NCBI RefSeq assembly: GCF_024158025.1
Contig: NZ_JAMZEL010000004.1
Coordinates: forward strand, 186,001-250,000
DNA from: Runella salmonicolor
Lineage (GTDB): Bacteria; Bacteroidota; Bacteroidia; Cytophagales; Spirosomataceae
Length of the DNA stretch: 64,000 nt
Direction: 5' to 3'
The first letter of the stretch is position 1; the number at the start of each line of letters is the position of its first letter. Below the pieces are notes generated by a model. The model searched no databases and was not told the origin of the DNA. It saw nothing but the letters and a program-made list of their open reading frames with translations. The position numbers and the translations under genes are program-made. Below are positions 43,812 to 53,400 of the stretch, piece after piece.

Positions 43812-45170
43812 ATGATACAATTTCCCCAACCGTTTATACAAGAACTAAAAGCCCAATTGGGCGATGAATACGCTGATTTTGAGGCGGCTTTGCAGCAATC
43901 ACCTCCCGTCAGTATTCGGTATAATTCCGCCAAATTCCCTAATTTTCCAACGGAAGATACCGTAAAATGGTGTTCGGAGGCGCGTTATCTGCCGTCGCGG
44001 CCCGTGTTTACGCTTGACCCGCTTTTCCACGCGGGGGCGTATTATGTACAAGAAGCGTCTTCGATGCTGATTGGTGAGGCTTTGGCACAGACCGTCGATC
44101 TTTCGGAGTCGTTACGAGTGCTTGATTTGTGTGCGGCACCGGGAGGGAAAACAACGCTTTTGGCGTCAAAATTATCGTCGGATAGCCTTTTATTGGCCAA
44201 TGAAGTCATTCGTAGTCGGGTGATGATTCTGAAAGAAAATGTGCAAAAATGGGGCTTCCCCAACGTCCACGTAAGCAACCATGACCCTGAAGATTTAGAA
44301 AAACTAGCAGGTTTTTTTGACGTAATTTTGATAGATGCACCGTGTTCTGGTGAGGGACTGTTTCGAAAAGACCCCGCTGCCGTTGGCGAATGGTCGATGG
44401 AAAATGTGCAGATATGCGCGGGTCGACAAAAACGGATTTTGAGTGCGGCCATGCCGTTGTTGAGCGCGGGCGGTGTTTTGATTTATTGTACTTGTACTTA
44501 CAACGATGCCGAAAATCAAGACAGCAGCGCGTTTGTGGTAGATACCCATCAGTTTGAAGAAGTAAAGCTGCAATGGCCCGCCGACTGGGGCATTATACCA
44601 AAAAAATTGGGGTATCAATGTTACCCCCACAGGGTAAAAGGCGAGGGTTTTTTTCTGGCGGCGTTTCGAAAAACCGCACAACTGGATTCGTTTTATTATA
44701 ATATGGAAAAGGGCGGACGGCCGCGTTCGTTCAAGCCGTTGCACAAAAAACAGCTAAATGAAATAAGCCGATGGCTGCAAGAACCCGACGATTTTAGTTT
44801 TTATGAGAAGCCCAACGGTGAAGTGGTAGCTTTGTTGGAAAGCCAAAAAAATGATTTGATTGTGTTGGATAATTTATTGTTTGCCAAAGGCTTGGGGCTC
44901 GAAATGGGGTCTTTTAAAGGCACTGATTTCATTCCTTCTCACGCCTTGGCATTGAGTACGGCGCTTTCAGCTCAGCTGCCACGCCTGGAGCTTTCGGAGG
45001 GCGAAGCATTGCAGTTTTTGAAAAAAGAGAATTTGCTTTTTGATGCGCCCAAAGGTTGGCTGTTGGTTACGCATCAGGGGTTAGGATTGGGCTGGGTCAA
45101 GGGGCTTGGCAACCGCATCAATAACTATTTGCCCAAAGAATGGCGGATTCGCATGGAGATTCCCGAGTAG
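43812..45170 (+). CDS. RsmB/RsmF-family (NOL1/NOP2/Sun) rRNA cytosine-C5 methyltransferase
   Basis: This 452-residue protein has a Rossmann-fold methyltransferase domain with SAM motif VLDLCAAPGGKTTLLASKL, the catalytic-type cysteines in IDAPCSGEGLFRKDP and YCTCTYNDAENQ, and a C-terminal RsmF-like extension (about 330-452) resembling a PUA-like RNA-binding region. It likely methylates 16S rRNA (RsmF type) with SAM, although the exact position cannot be told from sequence. Its TAG stop is the start of a GTAGGGGC repeat. Neighbouring genes are glycosyltransferases with no evident link. Confidence 0.9.
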   Translation: MIQFPQPFIQELKAQLGDEYADFEAALQQSPPVSIRYNSAKFPNFPTEDTVKWCSEARYLPSRPVFTLDPLFHAGAYYVQEASSMLIGEALAQTVDLSESLRVLDLCAAPGGKTTLLASKLSSDSLLLANEVIRSRVMILKENVQKWGFPNVHVSNHDPEDLEKLAGFFDVILIDAPCSGEGLFRKDPAAVGEWSMENVQICAGRQKRILSAAMPLLSAGGVLIYCTCTYNDAENQDSSAFVVDTHQFEEVKLQWPADWGIIPKKLGYQCYPHRVKGEGFFLAAFRKTAQLDSFYYNMEKGGRPRSFKPLHKKQLNEISRWLQEPDDFSFYEKPNGEVVALLESQKNDLIVLDNLLFAKGLGLEMGSFKGTDFIPSHALALSTALSAQLPRLELSEGEALQFLKKENLLFDAPKGWLLVTHQGLGLGWVKGLGNRINNYLPKEWRIRMEIPE

Positions 45171-45291
45171 GGGCAGGCCCGCAGCGGCGTTCCGTTTGCG
45201 TCTGCCCGTATGAACAATAATACGTCTGCCCACCCAATAAAAACATAAAATTGATTAAATTATGACGGGCAGGAGGCCCGTACCACAGAAT
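45167..45291 (+). repeat. GTAGGGGC-family palindromic repeat, copy C
   Basis: It starts with GTAGGGGCAGGC, whose TAG is the stop of the methyltransferase gene, then GCAGCGGC, CCGTTTGC and GTCTGCCCG. GGGCAG pairs with CTGCCC; in copy A the same stem is GGGCGG with CCGCCC, so both strands of the stem changed. Downstream lies a small hairpin ACGGGC-AGGAG-GCCCGT (45265-45281), just before the next start codon. Confidence 0.7.
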
Positions 45292-46335
45292 ATGTCTTTA
45301 CCGAAGCTGCTTTATATTTGTATCAATGATGGTTCTGATACGCGTATCAATAAAGAAATTAAGACCTTAGCTGCTCATTTTGATGTGGTTTATTTGGGCA
45401 TTGGCCGTGATGATTCGCAAGTGTTTGTCAAGCCTTATTGTGCAGAATTTTGCCTAATTCAAGGCCATCATAAATCTCTTGGAACGCTCGTTCGGTATTT
45501 TTTTGCGTTTGTCAAACTCTATTTTAGCCAGTCATTTCGCAGTATTCACGTCATCAATGAGCAGTTGTTGTTGATATTTTTCCCGTTTTTGATTTGGAGT
45601 CGGCGGCGGGTTGTGGCCGATATTTTTGATTCTATTTTTCTGCGCTCTGCCAGCCCCATTGTACACTCGCTGCAATCCCTTTTGTACCGATTGCCCAAAA
45701 ACATCATTGTGACCGACGATAATCGTAAAACCCTCGTTCCGAATGAATTTCAGCAAAAAACCGTCGTTGTAGAAAATTACCCTTACGCTTTTTATGACGT
45801 TCAATCCAAGGCAGCGGCGGCCGACGAGTTGCTGATTTTATACAGCGGTTCGTTGGGCGTCACGCGAGGTACGGGGCTCTTGGCAGAATTGTTGAAATGC
45901 TCGCCCAAGGTAAAAGTTTGGATGATTGGTTGGGTCTATGACGAGCCTACACGGCTGCTGAGTCAACACCCACAAGTGACCTTTTGGGGCGTAAAAACCC
46001 AGCAGGAAACCATGCGACTTGCATCGGAATGTGATTATATTTTGTCGGTTTACGAGCCCATCAACGACAATAACCTCAACGCCAGTCCCAATAAAATTTA
46101 TGACGCGGTGCAATCGCAAACGCCCGTTATCATCAATGCCGAGATTAAAGTAGCCCGATTTGTAGCCGAGAATCGACTCGGTTATGTATTGGAAAGTTAT
46201 TATTCTTCCGATTCTGAATTATTACTTCAACAATTGATTGCCCAAAAGAAAGATTTTATTTTTGATAATGACCTCCGACGTCGCTACACGTGGGAGGCCA
46301 TCGCGCAAAAATTGATAGAAGCGCATTTGCACTAA
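45292..46335 (+). CDS. Glycosyltransferase, GT4-like
   Basis: This 347-residue GT-B type protein has an N-terminus LPKLLYICINDGSDTRINKEIKTLAAHFDVVYLG, with a hydrophobic loop (about 68-105) that could associate with the membrane, and a C-terminal nucleotide-sugar domain with LLILYSGSLGVTRGTGLLAELL, KVWMIGWVYDE and LSVYEPINDNNLNASPNKIYDAVQSQTPVI. The E-P-N-N-S-P-N-K pattern is common in bacterial GT4 enzymes of capsule or exopolysaccharide synthesis. The frame is open ten codons upstream inside a repeat; ATG 45292 is preferred. The donor and acceptor are unknown. Confidence 0.78.
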   Translation: MSLPKLLYICINDGSDTRINKEIKTLAAHFDVVYLGIGRDDSQVFVKPYCAEFCLIQGHHKSLGTLVRYFFAFVKLYFSQSFRSIHVINEQLLLIFFPFLIWSRRRVVADIFDSIFLRSASPIVHSLQSLLYRLPKNIIVTDDNRKTLVPNEFQQKTVVVENYPYAFYDVQSKAAAADELLILYSGSLGVTRGTGLLAELLKCSPKVKVWMIGWVYDEPTRLLSQHPQVTFWGVKTQQETMRLASECDYILSVYEPINDNNLNASPNKIYDAVQSQTPVIINAEIKVARFVAENRLGYVLESYYSSDSELLLQQLIAQKKDFIFDNDLRRRYTWEAIAQKLIEAHLH

Positions 46336-46348
46336 ATTTTTTGAGGCT

Positions 46349-49300
46349 CTATTTTTTCTTTTTGATGGTATTTGTATTCTGAGGTACGATGCCTTCAGAA
46401 ACTTTTTGGGCTGGTGAACTACTAGGTTGGTCTCCGCTTCCTCCCCCGCCGGGATTGCAGCCCACTGGTACGGCCAAAAAGTAATGGCCGCTGCTTGGTG
46501 TAGCCAAGAAGGCGGTACCGTTTCCGGATGGTGCTAATTCAATATAGCCTGCCCGGTACTCTACCGTAGCCGACGGCGCAATGGTATTGGTATTGGTACC
46601 CTTAATCCACTGCGACGCCTGATAGACCGTACTTGTTGGAATGGTGGTGTTGAGGGTGAGGGTTGGAGGGCAGGCGTTCACAACCACAATGAAAGTATCG
46701 GCCAAAAACCCATTCCCGCCGTTGTAGCCATCGTTGACGATGTAGGTGGTGTTGGCCACGGGCGATACCGTAATCCCTTTTGTGGTATTTGGCAGACTGC
46801 CGCCGCCGAGGATTTTCCACGAGTAGTTTCCTTCCCACGAGGCCGTCAAGTTAAGGGGTAAAGTAGGGTTGTTGTAAGTGGTTTTTTTGTTGACATCCTT
46901 CATGATGGTAAACTGGTCTTTGATGGTGTACGGAGGAGTAGAACTTAGACTGTTATCATCAACGAGTTTTAAGTACCTAACATCCAGACGATTTTGATTG
47001 ATGACAAGCTCTACGCTGCCTCCTGTAGAGAGGAGCGCATCCGTACTATCGCTGTAAAACATGACGGGGTGGGGCCGAGAAGCAACGTTTAATTCTTTGC
47101 CGTCGCCCGCTCCTGGGGTAGCACCCCTGCCCGCATTGCCCGTAACTACGTGAACAGCACCGTTGTAGGGGCTATTTTTGATGTATGGCTTTGAGGATGG
47201 GCCGTAGGTGCCTGACCAATTTTGTAGTAGTTGGTTAGGGTTTGTCCTAAATTGCGCTTGTGTAGGTGTGCCCGTTACGCCCTGCATCAAGAAAGAACGA
47301 TCATAAGCGTGCGTATGGGAGGTCACAATTAAATCTACTTTATACTGTTCTAAAACAGGTACCAACAGTTCGCGCATTATCTTTAATTCACCTTCGGGTT
47401 TATCCCACGCAGTGGAAGGCGCGTCAGAATCATGGGTTCCTTTGGTATAAGGCGGCGTATGAAATAATACGATTTTCCATTTTTTGGTTGTGGCGGCTAA
47501 ATCTGCCTTCAACCATTTGACCTGCTGAAGTTGATTGAAAATATTTAAGCGATTAGCGGGATCATCAAACTTCAACAAGAACATCGACATAGGGTAACTG
47601 GTGAGACAAAGCCAACCACCGCCCGTACAGCCAGGGATGGCCCCTCGGGTAAGAAAAGCATCTGGGTGATAAGGATTTAGCATGATAACATGTACATCGC
47701 CCAAATCGAAGGAATAATAGCCTTTGCTTGAGGAGGGCACCCCGCCAGCTTCTGCCAACGTTGGGTAGGAGAAGGCATTATAACCAGCAATCGTTGAATC
47801 AGCGTAGGGTCTATATCCATAATCGTGGTTTCCTAATGAAATCCAAGAAACGGTATTCCTGAATTGATTTGGGTAAACGGGGAATAAATTATAATCAAGT
47901 GCCGCGTCAGTCCCGTCGAAAGGCTCCAATTTTGAATTGTCCCCCCCAAAGAGAATGCCATGCAAACGCTTGTTTCCTAGATAGTTCATGTAGGCATTTC
48001 GGACATTTACTTGGCGGCGCGTTCCGTCGGTCACACTCGGCAAGCCCAGTGGGTTGTTGCTACATACATCTCCTAAAATCCATAACCTCAACGAATCGGT
48101 GGTATTGTTGTTGGGCATACTGTAATAATAATAGTCAGTGCCACTCGCTAGGGTGGTTTCGGTCATTCCGCAGGTATAGCCCACTGAATAATAGTACTTT
48201 GTGTTGGGCGATAAGCCCGCTAATGTTACAATATGCTCAACGGTGGTTGCTGGTAAGGTTACTTGCAGATTAAGATTATTGGGGTCGGTTCCGTATTTTA
48301 CTTTACTGTTGGTGGCTACGTTGGTTTTCCAACGCACAATCACCGACGTAGGCGTGCCTATTTGCAAATAAGGTTGGCGTACAAGCGTTGCCGAAGGACA
48401 CCCTCCTACCCCTTCAATCGATAAGTCGAAGTAACGGTCTATGCTGGTGCTGGTCATTCCATTCGAGCTATACGGATGGACTTCTACCGCAATGACGTTG
48501 GCACCAGTTAATAAATCACTTGGCACATACACTGTTGTATCTTTATAAATGGAGTCGTTGGGAGGAGCTATTGGGGCTACAGTCAACGAATCTACCATTC
48601 CTGAGGGCATATTTAACCGAAAAATTTCCCTGCCATTTACATAAGCTACTAGCCCATCATCACACCATGTTTTAATACGATAACCCGTGTGTTGATTTGC
48701 ATTCGTGATGTTAAAAGACTTTCTGAAATAATGTGTTTTGGAAGAATTGGCGACCGTTCTGCCAGAGCCTTGCGGCCACAGCCACTTGGTGATTGTATGA
48801 GTTGGTGCTCCGTCGTCGTAGCCTAAAGTAGCCTGACCGCTACTCCAAGCCGCATCATTGTACCCGCCCGTTTTCCAGTTACCATTTCCTATGTTTACTG
48901 GATCCTGAAAAGCCTCACGAAATTTCCAATCCAGTGATTTAAAAGCAATAGGCCATTCAGGGAGAGTGGTCAAGCCTTCGATAGATAAGTCGAAGTAACG
49001 GTCGACGCTAGACCCTGACTGGTGTACTTCTACTGCAATAAGGTTGGGGCCAGTTAATAACTGACCTGGAATGGTAATTTCACCATAAATAGAATCATTA
49101 GGAGCGGCTGCTGAGGCTGACAAAGTCGAATCTACCGGGGTCATTGGCATATTGAGTCGGTACACTTCAATCCCGTTGACATAGACCACTAACCCATCGT
49201 CGCACCACGTTTTGATGCGGTAGCTGCTAAATTGGGCAGGGTTGGTTACATTGAATGATTTTCGAAAATAATTGGCTCTTGGTAGAGAAGAGGAAGTATG

Positions 49301-49585
49301 TGACCCTGCAGGTCGAAGCCAAGTGTTAATTAAAGGCTTCGGTGGAGTCGATACAATATCCTCATATCCCAGAGGTGCCTGGCCGCTACTCCAAGCTGCA
49401 TCATTGTAAGCCTCCGTTTTCCAGTTACCGTTTCCGATGTTTACTGCGTCCTGAAAAGCCTCACGGTATTTCCAGCCTGTTGATTTAAAAGCAACAAAAG
49501 TGGTTTGTGCTAAGGTGCTTCCAATAATCGATAACATCACGAAAAACACCAGAGATGCCTTAAAGAGAATAGGGGGAGTTTTCAT
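46349..49585 (-). CDS. Giant secreted metallophosphoesterase with two N-terminal repeat modules (paralogue 1)
   Basis: This 1078-residue protein has a signal peptide (about 1-26, STLAQ), then two tandem ~180-residue beta-rich modules of galactose-binding-like type (about 28-206 and 213-400; key motifs FKSTGWKYREAFQ, IKTWCDDGLVVYVNG, IAVEVHQSG, RYFDLSIEG). A purple-acid-phosphatase N-like fibronectin domain (about 402-480) precedes the metallophosphoesterase domain (about 485-830), with GGDNSKLEP, SLGNHDYG, HTPPYTKGTHDSD and TSHTHAYDRS. A PKD/Ig-like part and a VEYRAGYIEL domain (3-coathanger-like) follow. The tail is NTIKKKK, with no T9SS domain. It is paralogous to the 1208-residue protein 900 bases upstream; nucleotide similarity is high enough for recombination. 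Substrate unknown. Confidence 0.85.
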   Translation of the reverse strand: MKTPPILFKASLVFFVMLSIIGSTLAQTTFVAFKSTGWKYREAFQDAVNIGNGNWKTEAYNDAAWSSGQAPLGYEDIVSTPPKPLINTWLRPAGSHTSSSLPRANYFRKSFNVTNPAQFSSYRIKTWCDDGLVVYVNGIEVYRLNMPMTPVDSTLSASAAAPNDSIYGEITIPGQLLTGPNLIAVEVHQSGSSVDRYFDLSIEGLTTLPEWPIAFKSLDWKFREAFQDPVNIGNGNWKTGGYNDAAWSSGQATLGYDDGAPTHTITKWLWPQGSGRTVANSSKTHYFRKSFNITNANQHTGYRIKTWCDDGLVAYVNGREIFRLNMPSGMVDSLTVAPIAPPNDSIYKDTTVYVPSDLLTGANVIAVEVHPYSSNGMTSTSIDRYFDLSIEGVGGCPSATLVRQPYLQIGTPTSVIVRWKTNVATNSKVKYGTDPNNLNLQVTLPATTVEHIVTLAGLSPNTKYYYSVGYTCGMTETTLASGTDYYYYSMPNNNTTDSLRLWILGDVCSNNPLGLPSVTDGTRRQVNVRNAYMNYLGNKRLHGILFGGDNSKLEPFDGTDAALDYNLFPVYPNQFRNTVSWISLGNHDYGYRPYADSTIAGYNAFSYPTLAEAGGVPSSSKGYYSFDLGDVHVIMLNPYHPDAFLTRGAIPGCTGGGWLCLTSYPMSMFLLKFDDPANRLNIFNQLQQVKWLKADLAATTKKWKIVLFHTPPYTKGTHDSDAPSTAWDKPEGELKIMRELLVPVLEQYKVDLIVTSHTHAYDRSFLMQGVTGTPTQAQFRTNPNQLLQNWSGTYGPSSKPYIKNSPYNGAVHVVTGNAGRGATPGAGDGKELNVASRPHPVMFYSDSTDALLSTGGSVELVINQNRLDVRYLKLVDDNSLSSTPPYTIKDQFTIMKDVNKKTTYNNPTLPLNLTASWEGNYSWKILGGGSLPNTTKGITVSPVANTTYIVNDGYNGGNGFLADTFIVVVNACPPTLTLNTTIPTSTVYQASQWIKGTNTNTIAPSATVEYRAGYIELAPSGNGTAFLATPSSGHYFLAVPVGCNPGGGGSGDQPSSSPAQKVSEGIVPQNTNTIKKKK

Positions 49586-50023
49586 GTTAAGAAAAGTAAA
49601 GTGTTTGTATCCAATGCGGTGACTGCTGGGAAGTAAGTTGTAATCGTTTAATGGATAAGGTAAATCACTCCCTGTGTTTTATTCAAAGTCACAGCATATA
49701 CCCAAAAGTGTATGACCAGAGGTATGCTACGTAATGGAGCAGATAAATCAATGACAGTAACTAAACTGGCAAGTTATTTTGGTTTTGGGGTGGGGATGTT
49801 TTTCGTCCAACTCATATCTGATTTTTAATAGGAATGAGATTGGATGGCAATTAAAAAAGGTAAGGCCTTGGTTGTAAGGGTAAAGTTTAAGCTTATATGG
49901 TATAATTTAAAGTAAAAATATAATAAAAAAGTTGTAATGCAATTGTTGGCTAACAATAAATTATTTGTTTTGGCAAATCAGATTCGTTTTAGCAATTCAA
50001 TAGTGGTGAGGTAGATAATGGCA
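49586..50023. other. Intergenic region without recognisable genes
   Basis: This stretch separates the two phosphoesterase transcription units. A 38-codon frame at 49712-49828 (+) is the longest, with no support. I see no promoter, repeat or RNA gene apart from the palindrome that follows at 50024. Confidence 0.6.
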
Positions 50024-50079
50024 CTTTATTTTGCAAAAAAAGAGGTTGAATATTCAACCTCTTTTTTTGCAAAATAAAG
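50024..50079. terminator. Perfect 56-bp palindrome, bidirectional terminator
   Basis: The two 28-base halves are exact complements: CTTTATTTTGC, seven A, GAGGTTGAAT, then the mirror image. The GAGGTTG core with A and T runs can act as an intrinsic terminator on either strand. It lies just downstream of the LytTR gene stop, although the next gene on that side is also on the minus strand. Confidence 0.8.
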
Positions 50080-50081
50080 AC

Positions 50082-50423
50082 TTAGATAGGGCGTAACCTT
50101 GGTTTGCGGGGACATTTCAAATACTTTTTCAGTTCGGGTTTTCTCCGTCTTGATACGGGTACTTCGGTGCCATCCACCATACGCACAAAATCGGAGGTTT
50201 GGCGCTGTAATGCATGGTGGATATTGATTAAACAAGATTTATGAATTCTTACAAACGGGAAAGAAAGTAGTTCTTCGTAATAAATCAGACTTTTAGAAGT
50301 AAGAAAATGACGACCATCAAGCATGTGGAAAATGGTATAATTTCCAGAACCTTCTAACCGTATGATTTCATCTGTTTGTATTAATGAATTCTTGGAGTAA
50401 CCGGGAACTAAAAGAGTATTCAT
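50082..50423 (-). CDS. LytTR DNA-binding domain protein (no receiver)
   Basis: This 113-residue protein is almost only a LytTR domain: TDEIIRLEGSGNYTIFHMLDGRHFLTSKSLIYYEELL, then FPFVRIHKSCLINIHHALQ, then a basic tail (RRRKPELKKYLKCPRKPRLRP). It lacks a receiver or any sensor domain, so it must be governed by amount or by a partner. It lies between the two paralogous phosphoesterase genes, on the same strand and 46 bases downstream of the larger one, which suggests a local regulatory role, by inference. The cysteine in YLKCPRK and the one in HKSCLI are too few for a metal site. Confidence 0.88.
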   Translation of the reverse strand: MNTLLVPGYSKNSLIQTDEIIRLEGSGNYTIFHMLDGRHFLTSKSLIYYEELLSFPFVRIHKSCLINIHHALQRQTSDFVRMVDGTEVPVSRRRKPELKKYLKCPRKPRLRPI

Positions 50424-50469
50424 TGAGGTAGAGTTTTAAAAATCGAAAATGTTTATTCGGTACTTGCTT

Positions 50470-53400
50470 TCAGCGCTTAGGCTCTCTTTTCTGGAGTTTT
50501 GACGACGCGCTGGAGGATGGCAAAAGGGCTTTATTGCTACTTTCCTGCCCTTGGGTGTTATTGTTGCTTTCGCCACCGCCACCACCAGGGGCGCAACCAT
50601 CGGGTACGGCCAAGAAGTAATGGCCGTTGCTTGGAGTAGCCAAGAAGGCAGTACCTGTTCCAGAGGGTTTTAACTCAATGTAGCCAGCGTGGTATTCTAC
50701 CGTAGCCGATGGCGCAATGATGTTGGTATTTGACCCCTTAATCCATTGTGAAGCCCGATAAACCGTATTTGTCGAAATCGTTGAAGTGAGCGTGATTGTT
50801 GGAGTACAAACGTTGACGATAAAAGTATCGGCCAAAAACCCATTTCCTCCGTTATATCCGTCGTTGACGATATAGGTAACATTGGCCGAGGGTGCAACCG
50901 TAATGCTTTTTGTCGTATTGGGTAGGCTACCGCCGCCGAGGATTTTCCACGAATAGTTCCCTTCCCACGAGGCCGTCAGAATGAGCGGAGGCGTGGGAGT
51001 GTTATAGGTTATTTTTTTATTGACATCCTTCATGATAGTAAATGAGTCGGGTTTTGAGCCATCTTGTTTGATGCCCACGAAGTCAATTCGATTCTTGAAA
51101 ACTCGTAATTCTGACGAACCGCCTAGGCGTTCGGTAGTTGTATAGTACATGACAGGATGCGGAGAGGGAGGTAAGGTATAGTCATACTCCTCACTACTAT
51201 TTTGCCCTTGTCCGCCGTCTGAATTCACAATATATACCGTACCCTTTCCGCCCGAATTTTTGGTGTAAGGTGCCGAAGCAGGGTAACGCGCTGACTGACT
51301 CTGAATAATAGACGACGGTGAAGGTGTACCTATATCAAATACACCATTGATGAGCTTTGAGCGCTGCATTCCGTGAGCGTGGCCAGATAAAACCAAATCT
51401 ACTTTATACCTTTCCAGAATTGGCACTAAACTTCTTCGGACATTGATTAACATATTATCCGTGTCAGAATCGTGTTTTACCTTTGAATACGGCGGGATAT
51501 GGAAGAATACGATTTTCCAAAGCTTTTGAGTAGCTGCTAAATCTTTTTTTAACCAATTAATCAGATTTCCAGTAACGGTATCAGCGGTGGTGGCGATTGA
51601 TGGACCTCCATAGGTAGCCGATGGAATATAGTAAGGGTTGATTTGTACAAAGTGAACATTGCCGACATCGAAAGAATAGTAGTTTTTATCAGAACTGATT
51701 CCATCTGCCACCGACGACGGAAATGAAAAAGAATTAAAAATAGCGGCATCCGTTAAGTGAAAGGCGAGGGTGGAATCGCCAGGATTGTTAGGGTCTGGAA
51801 AACCGTGATAATCGTGGTTACCAAAAGTGGTCCAACTCGGAAACTTTTTCAATACATCGCCCATCTGGTTGAAAAACTTCTGCTGTAAGATACCATCGGT
51901 GCCGTCGCCGGGTTCGGTGGCATAATCTTCTCGGAGGGCTATGTCTCCCATCAACAACACCCCGTCTACGTAATTATTCCCTAAGTAATTCAAGTATGCC
52001 TGTCTGGTTTGTGTTTGGCGACTTGTTGAGGTTTTGCCAGAATCCCCAAAAAGCCAGAAGCGTAAAGGACGTTCGGTATCAGCTGGCGGGGTTTTGAAGT
52101 AATTATTGGCGTCTCCCTGTATAGCGGTTCCATCGGTACAACCTACTGAGTAATAGTACAACTGATTCGGAGTCAATCCCGTTAGGGTAATGACGTGCTC
52201 TGTTGTGGGGGCCGAATCGTCCACAAATTGGGTGAGGCCACCCATTGAGGTTCCGTATTTGACGCGTCCAATAATTGCTGCATTTGTCCTCCATCTAACG
52301 GTCATGCTTGTAGGTGTTGATAATTGCAGGTAAGGTTGTCTTGTTAACGTTACACCGCAGGGAGTCGTAACGCCTTCAATGGATAAATCAAAATAGCGGT
52401 CAAGACTGGAGGCTGCTTGGTGGACTTCCACGGCAATGACGTTGGGGCCATCCAATAAATCATTGGGTAAGAAAATGGTTGTTTCACCATAAATGGAGTC
52501 ATTGGCGGGGGCGGTAGAAGCCGAGGTAAGCGAGTCAACGGGTCCAGCAGGCATGTTGAGTCGATATACCTCTTTGTTGTTGAGATAGACCACCAGTCCA
52601 TCATCGCACCAAGTTTTGATGCGATAACCCGTATAAAGGTTTTTGTTGGTAACATTAAAACACTTTCTAAAATAGTGCGTTCTGGCGCTGTTATTGCCAG
52701 TACGGCTCGGATTGAGTGGCCACAACCACGTGTTGATAGTGTGAGTAGGCGTGCCGTCATCATAGCCCAGTGTAGCCTGCCCACTCGACCAAGCCGCGTC
52801 ATTGTAGGCGTTTGTTTTCCAAGTTCCGTTGCCAAAAGTGGCGGGTTCTTGATTGGCGGTGCGGTATTTCCAGCCCGTTGATTTGAAAGCAATGGGCCAT
52901 TCGGGGCAGGTGATAATCTGGATTCCCTCAATGGATAAATCAAAATAACGATCCAGACTCACACCTGACTGGTGCACTTCCACAGCGATGACGTTAGTGC
53001 CTGGGAGCAAATCGCCTTGCAAATTGATTGTGACTTCGCCATAAATGGAATCATTGGCGGGTGCCATTGAGGCCGAAGTAAGCGAGTCAACGGCACCCGC
53101 AGGCATATTTAAGCGATAGACTTCTTTATTGTTGAGATAGACAACCAACCCATCATCGCACCAAGTTTTGATTTTGTAACCCGAAAAGAGGGCAGGATTG
53201 GTTATGTTAAATGATTTTCTGAAATAATGCGTTTTTGCGCTGTTGTTGCCCGTTCGGCTTGCGCTGTATGGCCATACCCACGTGTTGATGGTATGAGTAG
53301 GCGTGCCATCATCATAGCCCAGCGTAGCCTGCCCACTCGCCCAAGCTGCGTCGTTGTAAGCGTTGGTTTTCCAAGTTCCGTTGCCAAAAGTGGCAGGCTC

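Noticed and set aside
49712..49828. 38-codon frame on the plus strand in the gap after the first phosphoesterase gene
   Set aside because: No signal peptide, domain, start-site support or neighbour argues for translation; length is within chance for this composition.
52350..52943. 197-codon minus-strand frame and three similar ~61-68-codon frames repeated every ~555 bp
   Set aside because: They are alternative-frame shadows of the tandem modules of the phosphoesterase gene and repeat only because the coding DNA repeats.
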